This document shows, piece after piece, positions 25,104 through 33,276 of a DNA stretch of 33,276 nucleotides. The DNA is from Prochlorococcus sp. AG-409-P03 (GTDB taxonomy: Bacteria > Cyanobacteriota > Cyanobacteriia > PCC-6307 > Cyanobiaceae): assembly GCA_003215295.1 (NCBI GenBank), contig QCKN01000011.1, forward strand, positions 1-33,276. The letters run 5' to 3'. Numbering within the stretch: position 1 is the stretch's first letter; each line of letters begins with the position of its first letter. A model generated the notes under the pieces. It was given only the letters and a program-made list of their open reading frames with translations, was not told the origin of the DNA and did not search any database. Position numbers and translations under genes: made by a program.

Positions 25104-25790
25104 TTATAATATCAATGACCCACCCCAGAGAAGTAATAGTGCTGGAATTGCTTGCAATTGATCTTCTGTAAAGGTTCCTGGGAATTGGCTTTGACTCTCT
25201 ATTCCGTTAATCAGCAAACCGCCTATGATTAAGCCTGATGACAAAAGCACCACACTCCATCCAAGTGAGGAGAGTGGTTTTCTACCTCGGCGAACCTGAC
25301 TTATAAATACTCCTATAGTTGATAGTGAAAGAATTAAATCAATACTCGCTTCAGGTGATACAAGTAGAAGAACTATTGATAAAATACCAAGAGATAATCT
25401 TATTGTGAGACCTTGTCCTTCAGCTAAACTGAATGAAGGAATTAATGGCTCTAATGTTTTATCTTTACTAGATGAGCTTATACTTTTTAGGCGTGAAATG
25501 ATACCCCCTTGAGAATTATTCTGAGAATTTACTTGTCGTTCTTCTTGCTTGGATGCACTTGCCGCTGCTGTACTGAGCTTGCCTAGCTGTCTTTCTTTTA
25601 GACTAACCATTAGCAAAGCGTCATATGAGGCTTCTATCTTTGCTTTAGCTAATGGATCGTCCCCAGCTTCTACCAGTTTTTTATCTCTTGCTTTCTGGAC
25701 ATCATCGAAAGTTGCACCTTGTTCTAACCCCAAGGTGGTGTATGGGTCTTGCGACCCTGGATTAGGGCCTGAATCGGTGCCAGAAGACAT
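25104..25790 (-). CDS. CPP1-like J-like-domain membrane protein (DUF3353)
   Basis: A 228-residue protein with a J-like domain at about residues 15-65 (PYTTLGLEQGATFDDVQKAR, KIEASYDALLMVSLKER) that lacks the HPD motif of true DnaJ proteins. A polar, serine- and lysine-rich linker follows, then about four C-terminal membrane helices (LGILSIVLLLVSP, IDLILSLSTIGVFIS, WSVVLLSSGLIIGGLLI, IPALLLLWGGSLIL). This is the layout of CPP1/CDF1, which in plants stabilises protochlorophyllide oxidoreductase. The cyanobacterial client is inferred to be the same or another chlorophyll enzyme. It is convergent with hslO, 16 bases apart. Confidence 0.82.
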   Translation of the reverse strand: MSSGTDSGPNPGSQDPYTTLGLEQGATFDDVQKARDKKLVEAGDDPLAKAKIEASYDALLMVSLKERQLGKLSTAAASASKQEERQVNSQNNSQGGIISRLKSISSSSKDKTLEPLIPSFSLAEGQGLTIRLSLGILSIVLLLVSPEASIDLILSLSTIGVFISQVRRGRKPLSSLGWSVVLLSSGLIIGGLLINGIESQSQFPGTFTEDQLQAIPALLLLWGGSLIL

Positions 25791-25953
25791 GAAACCTTTG
25801 ACTTGCTAAGAATGTCTCTAGAAACTTAGAGATCAACAAACATTGAAGATAACAGAGGGTTATCAAAATCTTTGTAAGTCTTTAGAACTATTCTTATAAG
25901 AGCCAACGAATAGGCTTGAGTATATGTTTGAAAATAGTCCTGGAGGTTCTGAT

Positions 25954-27621
25954 CTAGAGATTAATAGGTTCGATTCCGCTTACTACAGGTGCTACCTTAG
26001 TCATATCCAGATCTGGATGTTCTTCCTTTAATTGATTAAGGTTCCAATCATTTTTGAAAAGGAGAACAGGTCTCATCCATGGATCTTGAACAGTCTTGCA
26101 ATTAAATATACGGCCTACTTTTTCTAATTCAGGCCAACCACCTGTAATCCATCTTGCTAATTGAAATCCCATTGGTTCAATTATAGTGGCAACACCATAT
26201 TCATGTTCTAAACGATGTTGGACAACTTCCATCTGCAGTTGACCAACTGCGGCTAAGATCGGATCCCTCTTGCTTTGATCTGTGTCATAGAGAATTTGTA
26301 TAGCACCTTCTTCTCTTAACTCGTTCACACCTTTTCTGAAGTTTTTAAATGCTGAGGGGTTTGGATTTCTTAGCCAACTAAAAAGTTCCGGACTAAAACA
26401 AGGAATACCTTGGTATTCTATTCTTTGACCTGTGTAGAGAGTATCTCCAATTGCGAACATGCCAGGATTGTTTAGACCTATAACATCACCTGGGTAGGCA
26501 TCATCTACTACTGAACGATCTTGGCCAAAAATTTTCTGAGGTCTTGATAAACGTATTTGTTTGCCTGTTCTTGCATGCCGCACAGTCATGTCTTTCATGA
26601 ATCGGCCACTGCATATCCGAATGAACGCAACTCTATCTCTATGTTTGGGATCCATGTTTGCCTGAAGCTTAAACACAAATCCCGAAAAATCTGATTTTAG
26701 TGGACTTATTGGCCCACTATTCGAGTTTCGGGCTGTTGGGCCTTGTGCCATCCTTAGGAACGCATCAAGGAATGGTCGAACACCGAAATTCGTCATTGCA
26801 GATCCAAAAAAAACAGGTGTTAAATCACCAGAGTGGATAAGATCTACATCCATGGGAGAACCAGCTTCTTCAATAAGATCAAGTTCTTCTAAAGCTTTTT
26901 CTAGAAGCTCACTTTCTACTAAATTTTCGAGTTCTGGATCATCAATACTTATCTGCCTTTCAATAGACTGTTTTCCTCTCTCACCTCTAGTAAATAAGAT
27001 GACTTTTCGAGATTCTCTTTCAATAATTCCCCTGAATTCATCGCCACTACCAATTGGCCAGTTAACAGCCCAGGTAGATAATCCAAGCTCTGCTTCAATC
27101 TGGTCTAATAGTGAAAGAGGTTCCTGACCAGGTCTATCCATTTTATTGATAAAGGTGAATATAGGAATTTTTCTCATTCGACAAACCTCGAACAATTTTC
27201 TTGTTTGAGGCTCTAGACCTTTTGCTGCATCCTCAAGCATTACAGCATTATCTGCTGCAGCTAAAGTACGATATGTGTCTTCGGAAAAATCTTGGTGGCC
27301 AGGAGTATCTAGAAGATTTATTTTAGATTTCCTATATTCAAATTGTAAAACAGTTGATGTTATAGATATCCCTCTTTGCTTTTCTAATTCCATCCAATCT
27401 GATGTTACCTTTCTTTGTTCACCTCTAGCTTTTACTGCTCCAGCTTGTTGAATAGCTCCACCATATAATAATAATTTTTCTGTTAGAGTTGTTTTACCAG
27501 CGTCAGGGTGAGAGATGATGGCGAAGTTTTTTCTCTGCATTACTTCTCGGCGCAGAGTTTTGTCTAGTGATTCATCTGGATCACCCTTGGAGATTTCGTT
27601 AACAATTGGATTAGAACTCAT
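25954..27621 (-). CDS. prfC: Peptide chain release factor 3
   Basis: RF3 is the GTPase that removes RF1 and RF2 from the ribosome after termination. At 555 residues it is full length with a short N-terminal extension. G1 is [20 protein letters not shown], switch II/G3 is [16 protein letters not shown], and G4 is [12 protein letters not shown]. The RF3-specific parts include [10 protein letters not shown] and the domain 3 stretch [19 protein letters not shown]. It lies 22 bases downstream of the methyltransferase gene on the same strand. The 163 bases on its 3' side up to the CPP1-like gene hold only a small imperfect hairpin. Confidence 0.95.
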   Translation of the reverse strand: MSSNPIVNEISKGDPDESLDKTLRREVMQRKNFAIISHPDAGKTTLTEKLLLYGGAIQQAGAVKARGEQRKVTSDWMELEKQRGISITSTVLQFEYRKSKINLLDTPGHQDFSEDTYRTLAAADNAVMLEDAAKGLEPQTRKLFEVCRMRKIPIFTFINKMDRPGQEPLSLLDQIEAELGLSTWAVNWPIGSGDEFRGIIERESRKVILFTRGERGKQSIERQISIDDPELENLVESELLEKALEELDLIEEAGSPMDVDLIHSGDLTPVFFGSAMTNFGVRPFLDAFLRMAQGPTARNSNSGPISPLKSDFSGFVFKLQANMDPKHRDRVAFIRICSGRFMKDMTVRHARTGKQIRLSRPQKIFGQDRSVVDDAYPGDVIGLNNPGMFAIGDTLYTGQRIEYQGIPCFSPELFSWLRNPNPSAFKNFRKGVNELREEGAIQILYDTDQSKRDPILAAVGQLQMEVVQHRLEHEYGVATIIEPMGFQLARWITGGWPELEKVGRIFNCKTVQDPWMRPVLLFKNDWNLNQLKEEHPDLDMTKVAPVVSGIEPINL

Positions 27622-27643
27622 AAATTTTTCTTTTGGTTAGCTT

Positions 27644-28375
27644 TTAGAGTGATTTTGAAGAGGTTCCTACAATTTCAAGATAACGATCATCTACTTCTCT
27701 CACCTCCAAAGATTCCAAACCAGCTTCAGAAAGTTGACTCTTGACCTCATCAACGTTAAACGCAGCAAGTAAGGATGCAAGATAGTCTTTCCTAAGTACT
27801 TCAGGTGCCGACGGTAGATACTTTCTTTGTAACGCTGTGGCCTCCTCAATAGATGATGGTCTTCTTAGATCTCTGTGAAATTGTATTGAGTCTTCTCTGC
27901 TTAATTTCTTCACTGTCCTCCAAAATACTTGCACATCATGGAGATGGTGAAGAACACTGTTGCTAACAAGAACATCTGCTAGTGGGTCAATCTTGCTTTT
28001 ACCATTCGATATTGAGTGCATATTTTGAAAAAGATAGGAAAGTCCACTTAAGTCTGAATTTGAGTTGTTTTGCTTTTTTCTGAGTCTTGCCATTCGAATC
28101 ATTTCAGCTGAGCCCTCTATCCCAATAGTTTTGGCTTGTGGCCAGGTTTTGGCGATTAACTCTGTGAGTTTTCCCGGTCCACATCCAATATCCATTATCA
28201 AAGTATCTGAGTCGATGGTTTTCTTGGCAAGCTCAATGCTTTCTGCAAGGCTTTCAAGGTAGGAACCATCGCTAGCAGAAAAATTCGCATTTGTATAGGC
28301 TTCGACTTGTGAAGCTTTGTTCATTAACTCAGGTTCTTCGACTCTCTTCACAGTCACTGGGATCATTAGCTTCAT
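27644..28375 (-). CDS. Class I SAM-dependent methyltransferase
   Basis: A 243-residue class I methyltransferase. Motif I is LIMDIGCGPGKLTELIA near residues 60-76; motif II is IGIEGSAEMIRMAR; the ADVLVSNSVLHHLHD segment follows. The conserved end FHRDLRRPSSIEEATALQRK and EVDDRYLEIVG suggests a distinct cyanobacterial family, but I cannot name its substrate. ATG 28375 is used; a second ATG lies three codons in. It is followed after 22 bases by prfC and is divergent from nrdJ across 84 bases. Confidence 0.78.
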   Translation of the reverse strand: MKLMIPVTVKRVEEPELMNKASQVEAYTNANFSASDGSYLESLAESIELAKKTIDSDTLIMDIGCGPGKLTELIAKTWPQAKTIGIEGSAEMIRMARLRKKQNNSNSDLSGLSYLFQNMHSISNGKSKIDPLADVLVSNSVLHHLHDVQVFWRTVKKLSREDSIQFHRDLRRPSSIEEATALQRKYLPSAPEVLRKDYLASLLAAFNVDEVKSQLSEAGLESLEVREVDDRYLEIVGTSSKSL

Positions 28376-28459
28376 TGTCCCTCAAACACTGCAGATGGTG
28401 TTAAAAAAACTTGCTTGCCCTATTTGTGGCGTTAGCGTGCTCGTACTTCTTATAGTTTT

Positions 28460-30805
28460 TTGGACTTGACTCTTACATCTACTGAAATCGAAAACGCAAT
28501 GGCAGCCCTCGTAAATGACTGCCCCCAAAGAGATTTCCCTGCCACCGCCCCTGCGGCTAACCCTGTCTTTTATCGGACATATAGTCGAAAAACACCAGAC
28601 GGTAGAGAAAGCTGGTCAGAGGTTGGCAAACGCAATCTTGAGGGGTTGAGAGAACTTGGCCATCTAACTGCCGATGAGATCTCTCTTATGGGTCGCATGC
28701 AAGCCGAGAAGAAAGCACTCCCATCAGGACGTTGGTTATGGATTGGTGGTACTCCGTGGATTAATAAAACTAATAATTTTTCTGGAGCTTATAACTGCAC
28801 TTCAACCAACCTTGTGGACTGGGAAGCATTCGGGCTAATGATGGATCTTGCGATGATGGGTTGTGGAACAGGAGCTGTTATAGAGCCTCATTTAATTGAA
28901 CAACTTCCAAAGGTTATTAATCATTTGAGTATCAAAAATGTTTCTGAGATTGGATTGACTCCTCCTTCTCAGAGACAAGAAAAAACTACTTTTAAAATTC
29001 AAGATCAACAAGTTTTTGTAAAAGTTGGAGATAGCCGCAGAGGATGGGTAGAGAGCTATCAACTTCTACTTGAACTGTGTAGCAATGAGGATTATGAAGG
29101 TAGAGAGATCGAAGTAAGCATAGATCTTTCAGATATACGACCTGTTGGGGAGTCTTTAAAAGGTTTTGGTGGCATGGCTAATCCAGTTAAACTTAAGGAT
29201 TTGTACGGCCGTGTAGCAAGACTTCTAAACAAGGCTGTTGGTAGGAAATTGACATCAGTTGAATGCTGTTTACTTATTGACGAAGCCGCAGTAACGATAG
29301 TTGCTGGCAATATCAGGCGAAGTGCGGGCATGAGACAGTTCTTTTCAAAAGATTTGGCGGCATCAGGAGCCAAGGAGAATCTTTGGCAACAAGATACAGA
29401 AGGGAATTGGCGGATTGATCCCGAACGTGATGCGCTTAGAATGGCAAATCACACCAGGGTTTATCACAGCAGACCAAATTTCGAAATAATTTTAGAAGCA
29501 GTAAATAAACAATTTCAATCTGGTGAAGGTGCTATTCAATTTGCACCTGAAGCTATAGCAAGATCAAATGCCGACTTGTTAACTACCGAATCTCTTAGAA
29601 CAGAATTTATAGATATATATTGTGATCAAGGTAAGAAAGAAGCTGGAGATTGGCTTCAAAAGAATCATGGCCCTTTTTCTCAAGCAGAATTACAGCACCG
29701 ATTAGGTCGTTACGGGTTAAATCCATGTGGTGAGATATTAGGAGCCGATTTTCATTGCAACCTTGCTGAAGTTCACCTTAATCAAATAGATCCATCCGAT
29801 GAGCGAGGTCAAGTTGAGGCTTTTAAAGCAGCTTCATTGTCTGTTGTCTGTCTTCTTAACCATCGCTTTGAGATAGATCGGTATCGCCAGAGTCGTTCTT
29901 GGGATCCAATTGTAGGTGTTAGTTTTACAGGCCTATTTGACTTTTTTGTTCATGCCTTTGGTACTGATTGGTTGAAGTGGTGGGAGGAGGGCCGACCTGA
30001 TAATTCCCAAGGTCAAGAATTTAAAAAGCGGGAGGCTATTTATTTAAATAAATGGAAAAAAACTGTTAATGAAACTGTTTGGGATTATTGCGATAGGCAT
30101 GGTTTAAGAAGACCCAATCGATGCACAACTGTTCAACCTGCAGGTACCAAGAGTTTGTTAACAGGTGCCTCTCCTGGATGGCACCCTCCCAAAGCACAAC
30201 GCTTTATTCGTCGAATAACTTTTAGAAAAAATGACCCAGTTGCAATGGCATGCATGGATTATGGGTACAATGTAGTTCCTTCCCAATCTGATAAAGATCA
30301 GAAAGGTAGATTATTAGATGACCCTTTTGATACAAGATGCACTGAATGGTTAGTTGAAATTCCTACAGAAGTAAGTTGGGCAAATCTTCCTGGAGCTGAT
30401 GAGATTGATATTAATAATTTCTCTGCTCTTGCACAATATGATTTCTATATGCAGGTTCAAGGTCATTACACAGAGCACAATACTTCAGCGACAATTGAAT
30501 TTAGAGAAAATGAAATTGAAGACCTAGCAAAAGCAATACATTTAAGTATTCAAAAAGGTGATGGATATATTTCAGCAGCCCTTTTAGCTAGATTTGATGC
30601 AAATGCTACGTTCCCAAGACTCCCCTTTGAGCCAATAGATTTAGATACTTATGAGTCCCTTCAGAGCGAAGTAATTAAACGACGAATTAGTACTGACTTC
30701 TTCGATGCACTTCATCGTTATGATGAAGGTGAGCTAACAGAAGCTGGACCAGCTGGATGTGATTCCGATAAGTGCCTGCTACCTTTGTCAGAGCCTAGTA
30801 AATAA
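28460..30805 (+). CDS. nrdJ: Adenosylcobalamin-dependent ribonucleoside-triphosphate reductase (class II)
   Basis: Reduces NTPs to dNTPs using vitamin B12 coenzyme, independent of oxygen, and is monomeric as in Lactobacillus leichmannii. Redox and radical cysteines are visible: Cys113 in GAYNCTSTNLV, the active-site loop GLNPCGEILGADFHCN near residue 423, and the C-terminal pair GCDSDKC (Cys767 and Cys772, five apart as in L. leichmannii). The specificity and B12 regions (WLWIGGTPWINKT, VVCLLNHRFEIDRYRQ, CTTVQPAGTKSLL) are intact, and no intein is present. The start is uncertain: TTG at 28460, TTG at 28466 (MTLTSTEIE, which I think most likely) or ATG at 28499. It ends in a strong terminator. 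Confidence 0.94.
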   Translation: MDLTLTSTEIENAMAALVNDCPQRDFPATAPAANPVFYRTYSRKTPDGRESWSEVGKRNLEGLRELGHLTADEISLMGRMQAEKKALPSGRWLWIGGTPWINKTNNFSGAYNCTSTNLVDWEAFGLMMDLAMMGCGTGAVIEPHLIEQLPKVINHLSIKNVSEIGLTPPSQRQEKTTFKIQDQQVFVKVGDSRRGWVESYQLLLELCSNEDYEGREIEVSIDLSDIRPVGESLKGFGGMANPVKLKDLYGRVARLLNKAVGRKLTSVECCLLIDEAAVTIVAGNIRRSAGMRQFFSKDLAASGAKENLWQQDTEGNWRIDPERDALRMANHTRVYHSRPNFEIILEAVNKQFQSGEGAIQFAPEAIARSNADLLTTESLRTEFIDIYCDQGKKEAGDWLQKNHGPFSQAELQHRLGRYGLNPCGEILGADFHCNLAEVHLNQIDPSDERGQVEAFKAASLSVVCLLNHRFEIDRYRQSRSWDPIVGVSFTGLFDFFVHAFGTDWLKWWEEGRPDNSQGQEFKKREAIYLNKWKKTVNETVWDYCDRHGLRRPNRCTTVQPAGTKSLLTGASPGWHPPKAQRFIRRITFRKNDPVAMACMDYGYNVVPSQSDKDQKGRLLDDPFDTRCTEWLVEIPTEVSWANLPGADEIDINNFSALAQYDFYMQVQGHYTEHNTSATIEFRENEIEDLAKAIHLSIQKGDGYISAALLARFDANATFPRLPFEPIDLDTYESLQSEVIKRRISTDFFDALHRYDEGELTEAGPAGCDSDKCLLPLSEPSK

Positions 30806-30824
30806 TTTATTCCACATATCCTAC

Positions 30825-30866
30825 AAAGAGGTTGCAGTGAGATTAATCATTAGCAGCCTCTTTTTT
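30825..30866 (+). terminator. Intrinsic terminator of nrdJ
   Basis: The arm 30825-30835 (AAAGAGGTTGC) pairs with 30853-30863 (GCAGCCTCTTT) with a single G-U pair, a 17-base AT-rich loop and a run of six T from 30861. It sits 20 bases after the nrdJ stop and just beyond the end of the convergent membrane-protein gene. Confidence 0.88.
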
Positions 30867-30881
30867 GTTACTCCCTTGAAA

Positions 30882-31529
30882 TTATACATTCTTATATTTA
30901 TCTTCAATAGAATAATTAACAGCTTTGATAGCAGTTTTGATCCAGAAGTAAAGCCAGCACCATATTCCTACAAATTTAAACCCCTCCTCTATGATTTGAG
31001 CAGTGGTATAATCAAATGGAAAAAAGTCCTGAAAAATATCAGTTATAAGTGATAAGCCCAACATTATAGAAGCACCAATAAAGCTTAGAGAATGACTATG
31101 AGTAATCAATTGCCTGAATCGAACTAAAATATTAATTATGATTATGATGTAAGAAGTATATAGAATGTCCTGGAATATTTGTCTTTGATCATGCAATAAA
31201 AAGAAATCATCAAGGCAGAGTAATGTGGAAAATATTCCACCAACCAGGAGAAATCTTTGCCAATCCTTTTGTGTTGTTATTCCAGAAAGGCAGCTAAATA
31301 GAGAAACTGCAGCAGCTGCTGCCCATAGAAGTATGCCAATATTTGAGATCATTCCTACACCTATGGGATATCTACATGTTTGCAGCAGATCTCTTAGGAC
31401 TAATTCAGTGTCTATGCCATTACTTGTACATATTATTAGAATTAAGGCATAGAGGGCTATTGCTGGGAGAATGGAGGTGAGGAGAAAACGTGTAATTGAC
31501 AAATTTGGTTTTTTTCTACTGGAAAGCAT
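30882..31529 (-). CDS. Unrecognised six-helix membrane protein
   Basis: I do not recognise this 215-residue protein. It has about six hydrophobic segments, at roughly 14-33, 58-80, 91-112, 120-137, 146-168 and 182-202. Polar residues lie in or at the edges of the helices: CLDDFFLLHD at the end of helix 3, TDIFQDFF after helix 5 and EEGFKFVGIWCW at helix 6. This Asp-Asp..His-Asp plus Glu-Glu pattern resembles membrane hydrolases that bind a metal, but that is only a resemblance. The gene stands alone: convergent with nrdJ and 160 bases from the glycosyltransferase. It is very AT-rich. Confidence 0.65.
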   Translation of the reverse strand: MLSSRKKPNLSITRFLLTSILPAIALYALILIICTSNGIDTELVLRDLLQTCRYPIGVGMISNIGILLWAAAAAVSLFSCLSGITTQKDWQRFLLVGGIFSTLLCLDDFFLLHDQRQIFQDILYTSYIIIIINILVRFRQLITHSHSLSFIGASIMLGLSLITDIFQDFFPFDYTTAQIIEEGFKFVGIWCWLYFWIKTAIKAVNYSIEDKYKNV

Positions 31530-31689
31530 TGGTTTGATTTTCTAGATGATTATTAAGTAGCGGCTCCACTTTAATCTATATATTTTGGTAGTTAATGAAA
31601 ATGGAAGTTATAATGAGTATAATTGACTAAATTCTACAATAAGTAAATCGAAACTAGCCGCTGTATCTTTGATGACTCTAGTTATACGA

Positions 31690-32745
31690 TTAATTCAAAA
31701 AGCTTTCTATTTCTGATGCTGTAGTATCCCAATTAAAGGTTTCTGATTTAACAGGACCATTTTTTCTTGAGTCATTTAGGAGAGTATTGTCTTTTGAAAC
31801 TACATACATAGCATTGGCAATGTCTTTGGCATTGTTAGGATTAACATATATTCCTAAGTTGCCTAAAACCTCAGGAAGCGCACCTTTATTTGAAGCTATT
31901 ACAGTTGTCCCGCAAGCCATTGCTTCTAAGGCTGGCAACCCAAATCCTTCCCAAAGACTCGCAATAACAAGTGCCTTACATTGATTTAGTAATTTGAGTC
32001 TTTCTTGGTCTGTTATCCAGTTGCGCCAATCACACAAGTGCGATATGTATAATTCGTCAGCATATTTCTGAAGTTTGGGAGTATAACGCTTATCAAATGG
32101 TCCTACAAAAATAATCTTATGATTTTGGTTTTTAATTAAGGAAAATGCTTGTAATACCCTTTTGAGATTTTTATGTGGATTGTGTCTACCAAGAACTAAG
32201 AAGAAATCTTCTCGTGGTAAGTCTAGTGGGTAAAACTTGCTTCTGTCGAAACCTAATCTTATAGGAACTAATTTCTTTGACGGTATTTTAATTAACTGAT
32301 TAATCTCACGCGCTGTAGCCTGTGAGTTACAGAAAACTAGCTTTGCCTGATGAAGTATGGCAGGAACATAACTTAAGTTATAAGCTAGTTGAATATTTAT
32401 ATGTGGGTACCGTAGTGGAATTAGATCATGCGCAATAACTACTGAAGGTATACCTTTCAATAGTGGAGCCTCGGGTAGAGGAGAGAGTATGAGGTCTGCT
32501 TTTTGTTGCCTTACTATTTGTGGAAGATGAACTTGTAACCAGTAAAGTCTTCTAATATGTCCTTTTATACCATATTCGGGAGACAAGTTAGACGGAATCT
32601 TGATACTACCTTCTCTCTTTATATTGAGTGGATCTAGAAGAAATATGTTTTTTGGACTTAATGCCTTGATTAGATCCCTTGCTAGGGTTCCAATACCTGT
32701 ATTTTTTGTTCCTATAAAACTCCCGTTGAATAATGTTAGTCCCAT
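31690..32745 (-). CDS. GT4-family glycosyltransferase
   Basis: A 351-residue GT-B glycosyltransferase of family GT4. The N-terminal half has GSFIGTKNTGIGTLARDL (acceptor-side glycine loop) and SVVIAHDLIPLRYPH; the C-terminal half has FLVLGRHNPHKNLKRVLQAF, ASLWEGFGLPALEAMACGT (the EX7E donor-binding motif) and GALPEVLG. The VIAHDLIPL segment is typical of mannosyl- and related transferases of O-antigen or capsule synthesis. Donor and acceptor are not determined. It is divergent from the glycosyltransferase at the right edge, with about 150 bases between. Confidence 0.88.
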   Translation of the reverse strand: MGLTLFNGSFIGTKNTGIGTLARDLIKALSPKNIFLLDPLNIKREGSIKIPSNLSPEYGIKGHIRRLYWLQVHLPQIVRQQKADLILSPLPEAPLLKGIPSVVIAHDLIPLRYPHINIQLAYNLSYVPAILHQAKLVFCNSQATAREINQLIKIPSKKLVPIRLGFDRSKFYPLDLPREDFFLVLGRHNPHKNLKRVLQAFSLIKNQNHKIIFVGPFDKRYTPKLQKYADELYISHLCDWRNWITDQERLKLLNQCKALVIASLWEGFGLPALEAMACGTTVIASNKGALPEVLGNLGIYVNPNNAKDIANAMYVVSKDNTLLNDSRKNGPVKSETFNWDTTASEIESFLN

Positions 32746-32852
32746 ACCAGATAAATTAGACGTGGACTCCTCTATTTTATCTGCTTCTTAATATCTTAGA
32801 GAAATTAATTATATTTATTCTATTTTGCTAAGTTAATTGCTTAGAAAAAAGG

Positions 32853-32878
32853 TTGATAGAACAAACCTACGATATAAT
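32853..32878 (+). promoter_or_regulatory. Promoter candidate before the right-edge glycosyltransferase
   Basis: TTGATA at 32853-32858 and a perfect TATAAT at 32873-32878, 14 bases apart, which is shorter than ideal. The predicted transcript would begin near 32885, about ten bases before the ATG at 32896. The -10 is the stronger half; a conserved -35 is often missing in Prochlorococcus. Confidence 0.45.
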
Positions 32879-32895
32879 GTGATTGCAATCAAGAG

Positions 32896-33276
32896 ATGAA
32901 ATTGAAGCGTATAATAGGCATAACGACACTATGGAGAGATAGCGCAAGTTATATTCGTAAATCTTTGAACCAATTAGAGTTATTAGAGGAAGAGCTTAGT
33001 TCTGTCTATAAATTCATATATTCTTTTTACGAAAATGATTCAGTCGATGACACAGCTGAGCACTTACGCACGTGGCTATCCTCTAGAAAAGGATATCTGA
33101 CAAGTGAAAAAAACAGCTTACCACAATGGAATAGCTTACCTTCTAAGCAGCGAACTAAGCAATTAGCTAACTATAGGAACCGTTGTTTACATCCTCTAGT
33201 CAATCATCAACTCGCCTATCTCTTTGTATTGGACAGTGATATAAATTATGATATTAATCTCCTTTCTAGGATGATA
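32896..33276 (+). CDS. CAP59/CMT1-like glycosyltransferase, N-terminal part (cut by window edge)
   Basis: An open frame from ATG 32896 runs to the last base: 127 codons without a stop. The start MKLKRIIGITTLWRDSASYI looks like the first strand of a GT-A domain; then QLANYRNRCLHPL and AYLFVLDSDINYDI follow. The R-x-x-LA-x-x-RN-x-x-L block followed by a hydrophobic strand ending in a DxD resembles the CAP59/alpha-1,3-mannosyltransferase CMT1 family of capsule enzymes. DSD would coordinate the nucleotide-sugar metal. The rest of the gene lies outside the window. With the GT4 gene opposite, it marks the start of a second surface-glycan region. Confidence 0.7.
   Translation, partial: MKLKRIIGITTLWRDSASYIRKSLNQLELLEEELSSVYKFIYSFYENDSVDDTAEHLRTWLSSRKGYLTSEKNSLPQWNSLPSKQRTKQLANYRNRCLHPLVNHQLAYLFVLDSDINYDINLLSRMI

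Noticed and set aside
25098-25105. Eight-T run after hslO as a terminator
   Set aside because: No stem precedes it that I can pair.
30759-31052. ORF of 97 codons across the end of nrdJ
   Set aside because: It runs out of frame over the nrdJ end, straight through the clear terminator, and over the convergent membrane-protein gene.
31559-31662. AGCGGCT and AGCCGCT inverted repeat as a small RNA
   Set aside because: Only seven base pairs across a 90-base AT-rich loop; could be chance.

Overview
The window is AT-rich bacterial DNA that reads as a chromosomal segment of a marine picocyanobacterium, most likely a Prochlorococcus (a low-light type would fit) or a close relative. I infer this from the gene families, not from a database search. 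They include a cobalamin-dependent monomeric NrdJ, a CPP1-like (DUF3353) protein, DUF3531, a Psb32-like TPM protein, ferredoxin-type IspG, a phnDCE-type transporter with a fused double permease, and a TIGR04168 phosphoesterase. Genes are tightly packed with many 1-7 base overlaps. No rRNA, tRNA, CRISPR array, insertion sequence or prophage was seen.

Layout. (1) Bases 1-3835 are the right end of a surface-glycan island: the C-terminal part of an N-acetyl sugar amidotransferase (PseA/WbpG type), an amidase-signature hydrolase coupled to it, an unrecognised possible GT-B-like protein, and a protein resembling GT42 sialyltransferases. Together they suggest synthesis and transfer of a nonulosonic-acid-like sugar. 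(2) Bases 3836-4200 are GC-richer and fold into several hairpins. This is either a structured RNA or an odd 90-codon ORF. (3) Bases 4178-16187 are housekeeping genes: purK, aroB, a MidA-type methyltransferase, a TPM protein, a GT-B glycosyltransferase with a phosphoesterase, nadA, a DUF1543 protein, ctpA, ispG, a family-4 uracil-DNA glycosylase and a VOC protein. (4) Bases 16286-21382 carry an aspartate aminotransferase followed by a phosphonate/phosphite-type ABC transporter (binding protein, ATPase, fused permease) and an SGNH hydrolase. The last four genes are overlapping or nearly so. (5) Bases 21396-30805 are again core genes: a DUF92/VTE6-like protein, rsmE, DUF3531, an orphan ABC ATPase coupled to hslO, a CPP1-like protein, prfC, a methyltransferase and nrdJ, which ends in a clear intrinsic terminator. 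(6) Bases 30882-33276 open a second variable region: an unrecognised six-helix membrane protein, a GT4 glycosyltransferase, and the start of a CAP59/CMT1-like glycosyltransferase cut by the window edge.

The functional picture is a conserved core block (purine, aromatic amino acid, NAD, isoprenoid and dNTP synthesis, plus protein and photosystem quality control) between two cell-surface carbohydrate regions. The least explained points are the GT42-like glycan cluster, the GC-rich structured stretch beside purK, the hairpin-rich purK-aroB gap, a uracil-DNA glycosylase lacking its fourth iron-sulfur cysteine, and hairpins at the starts of two genes.
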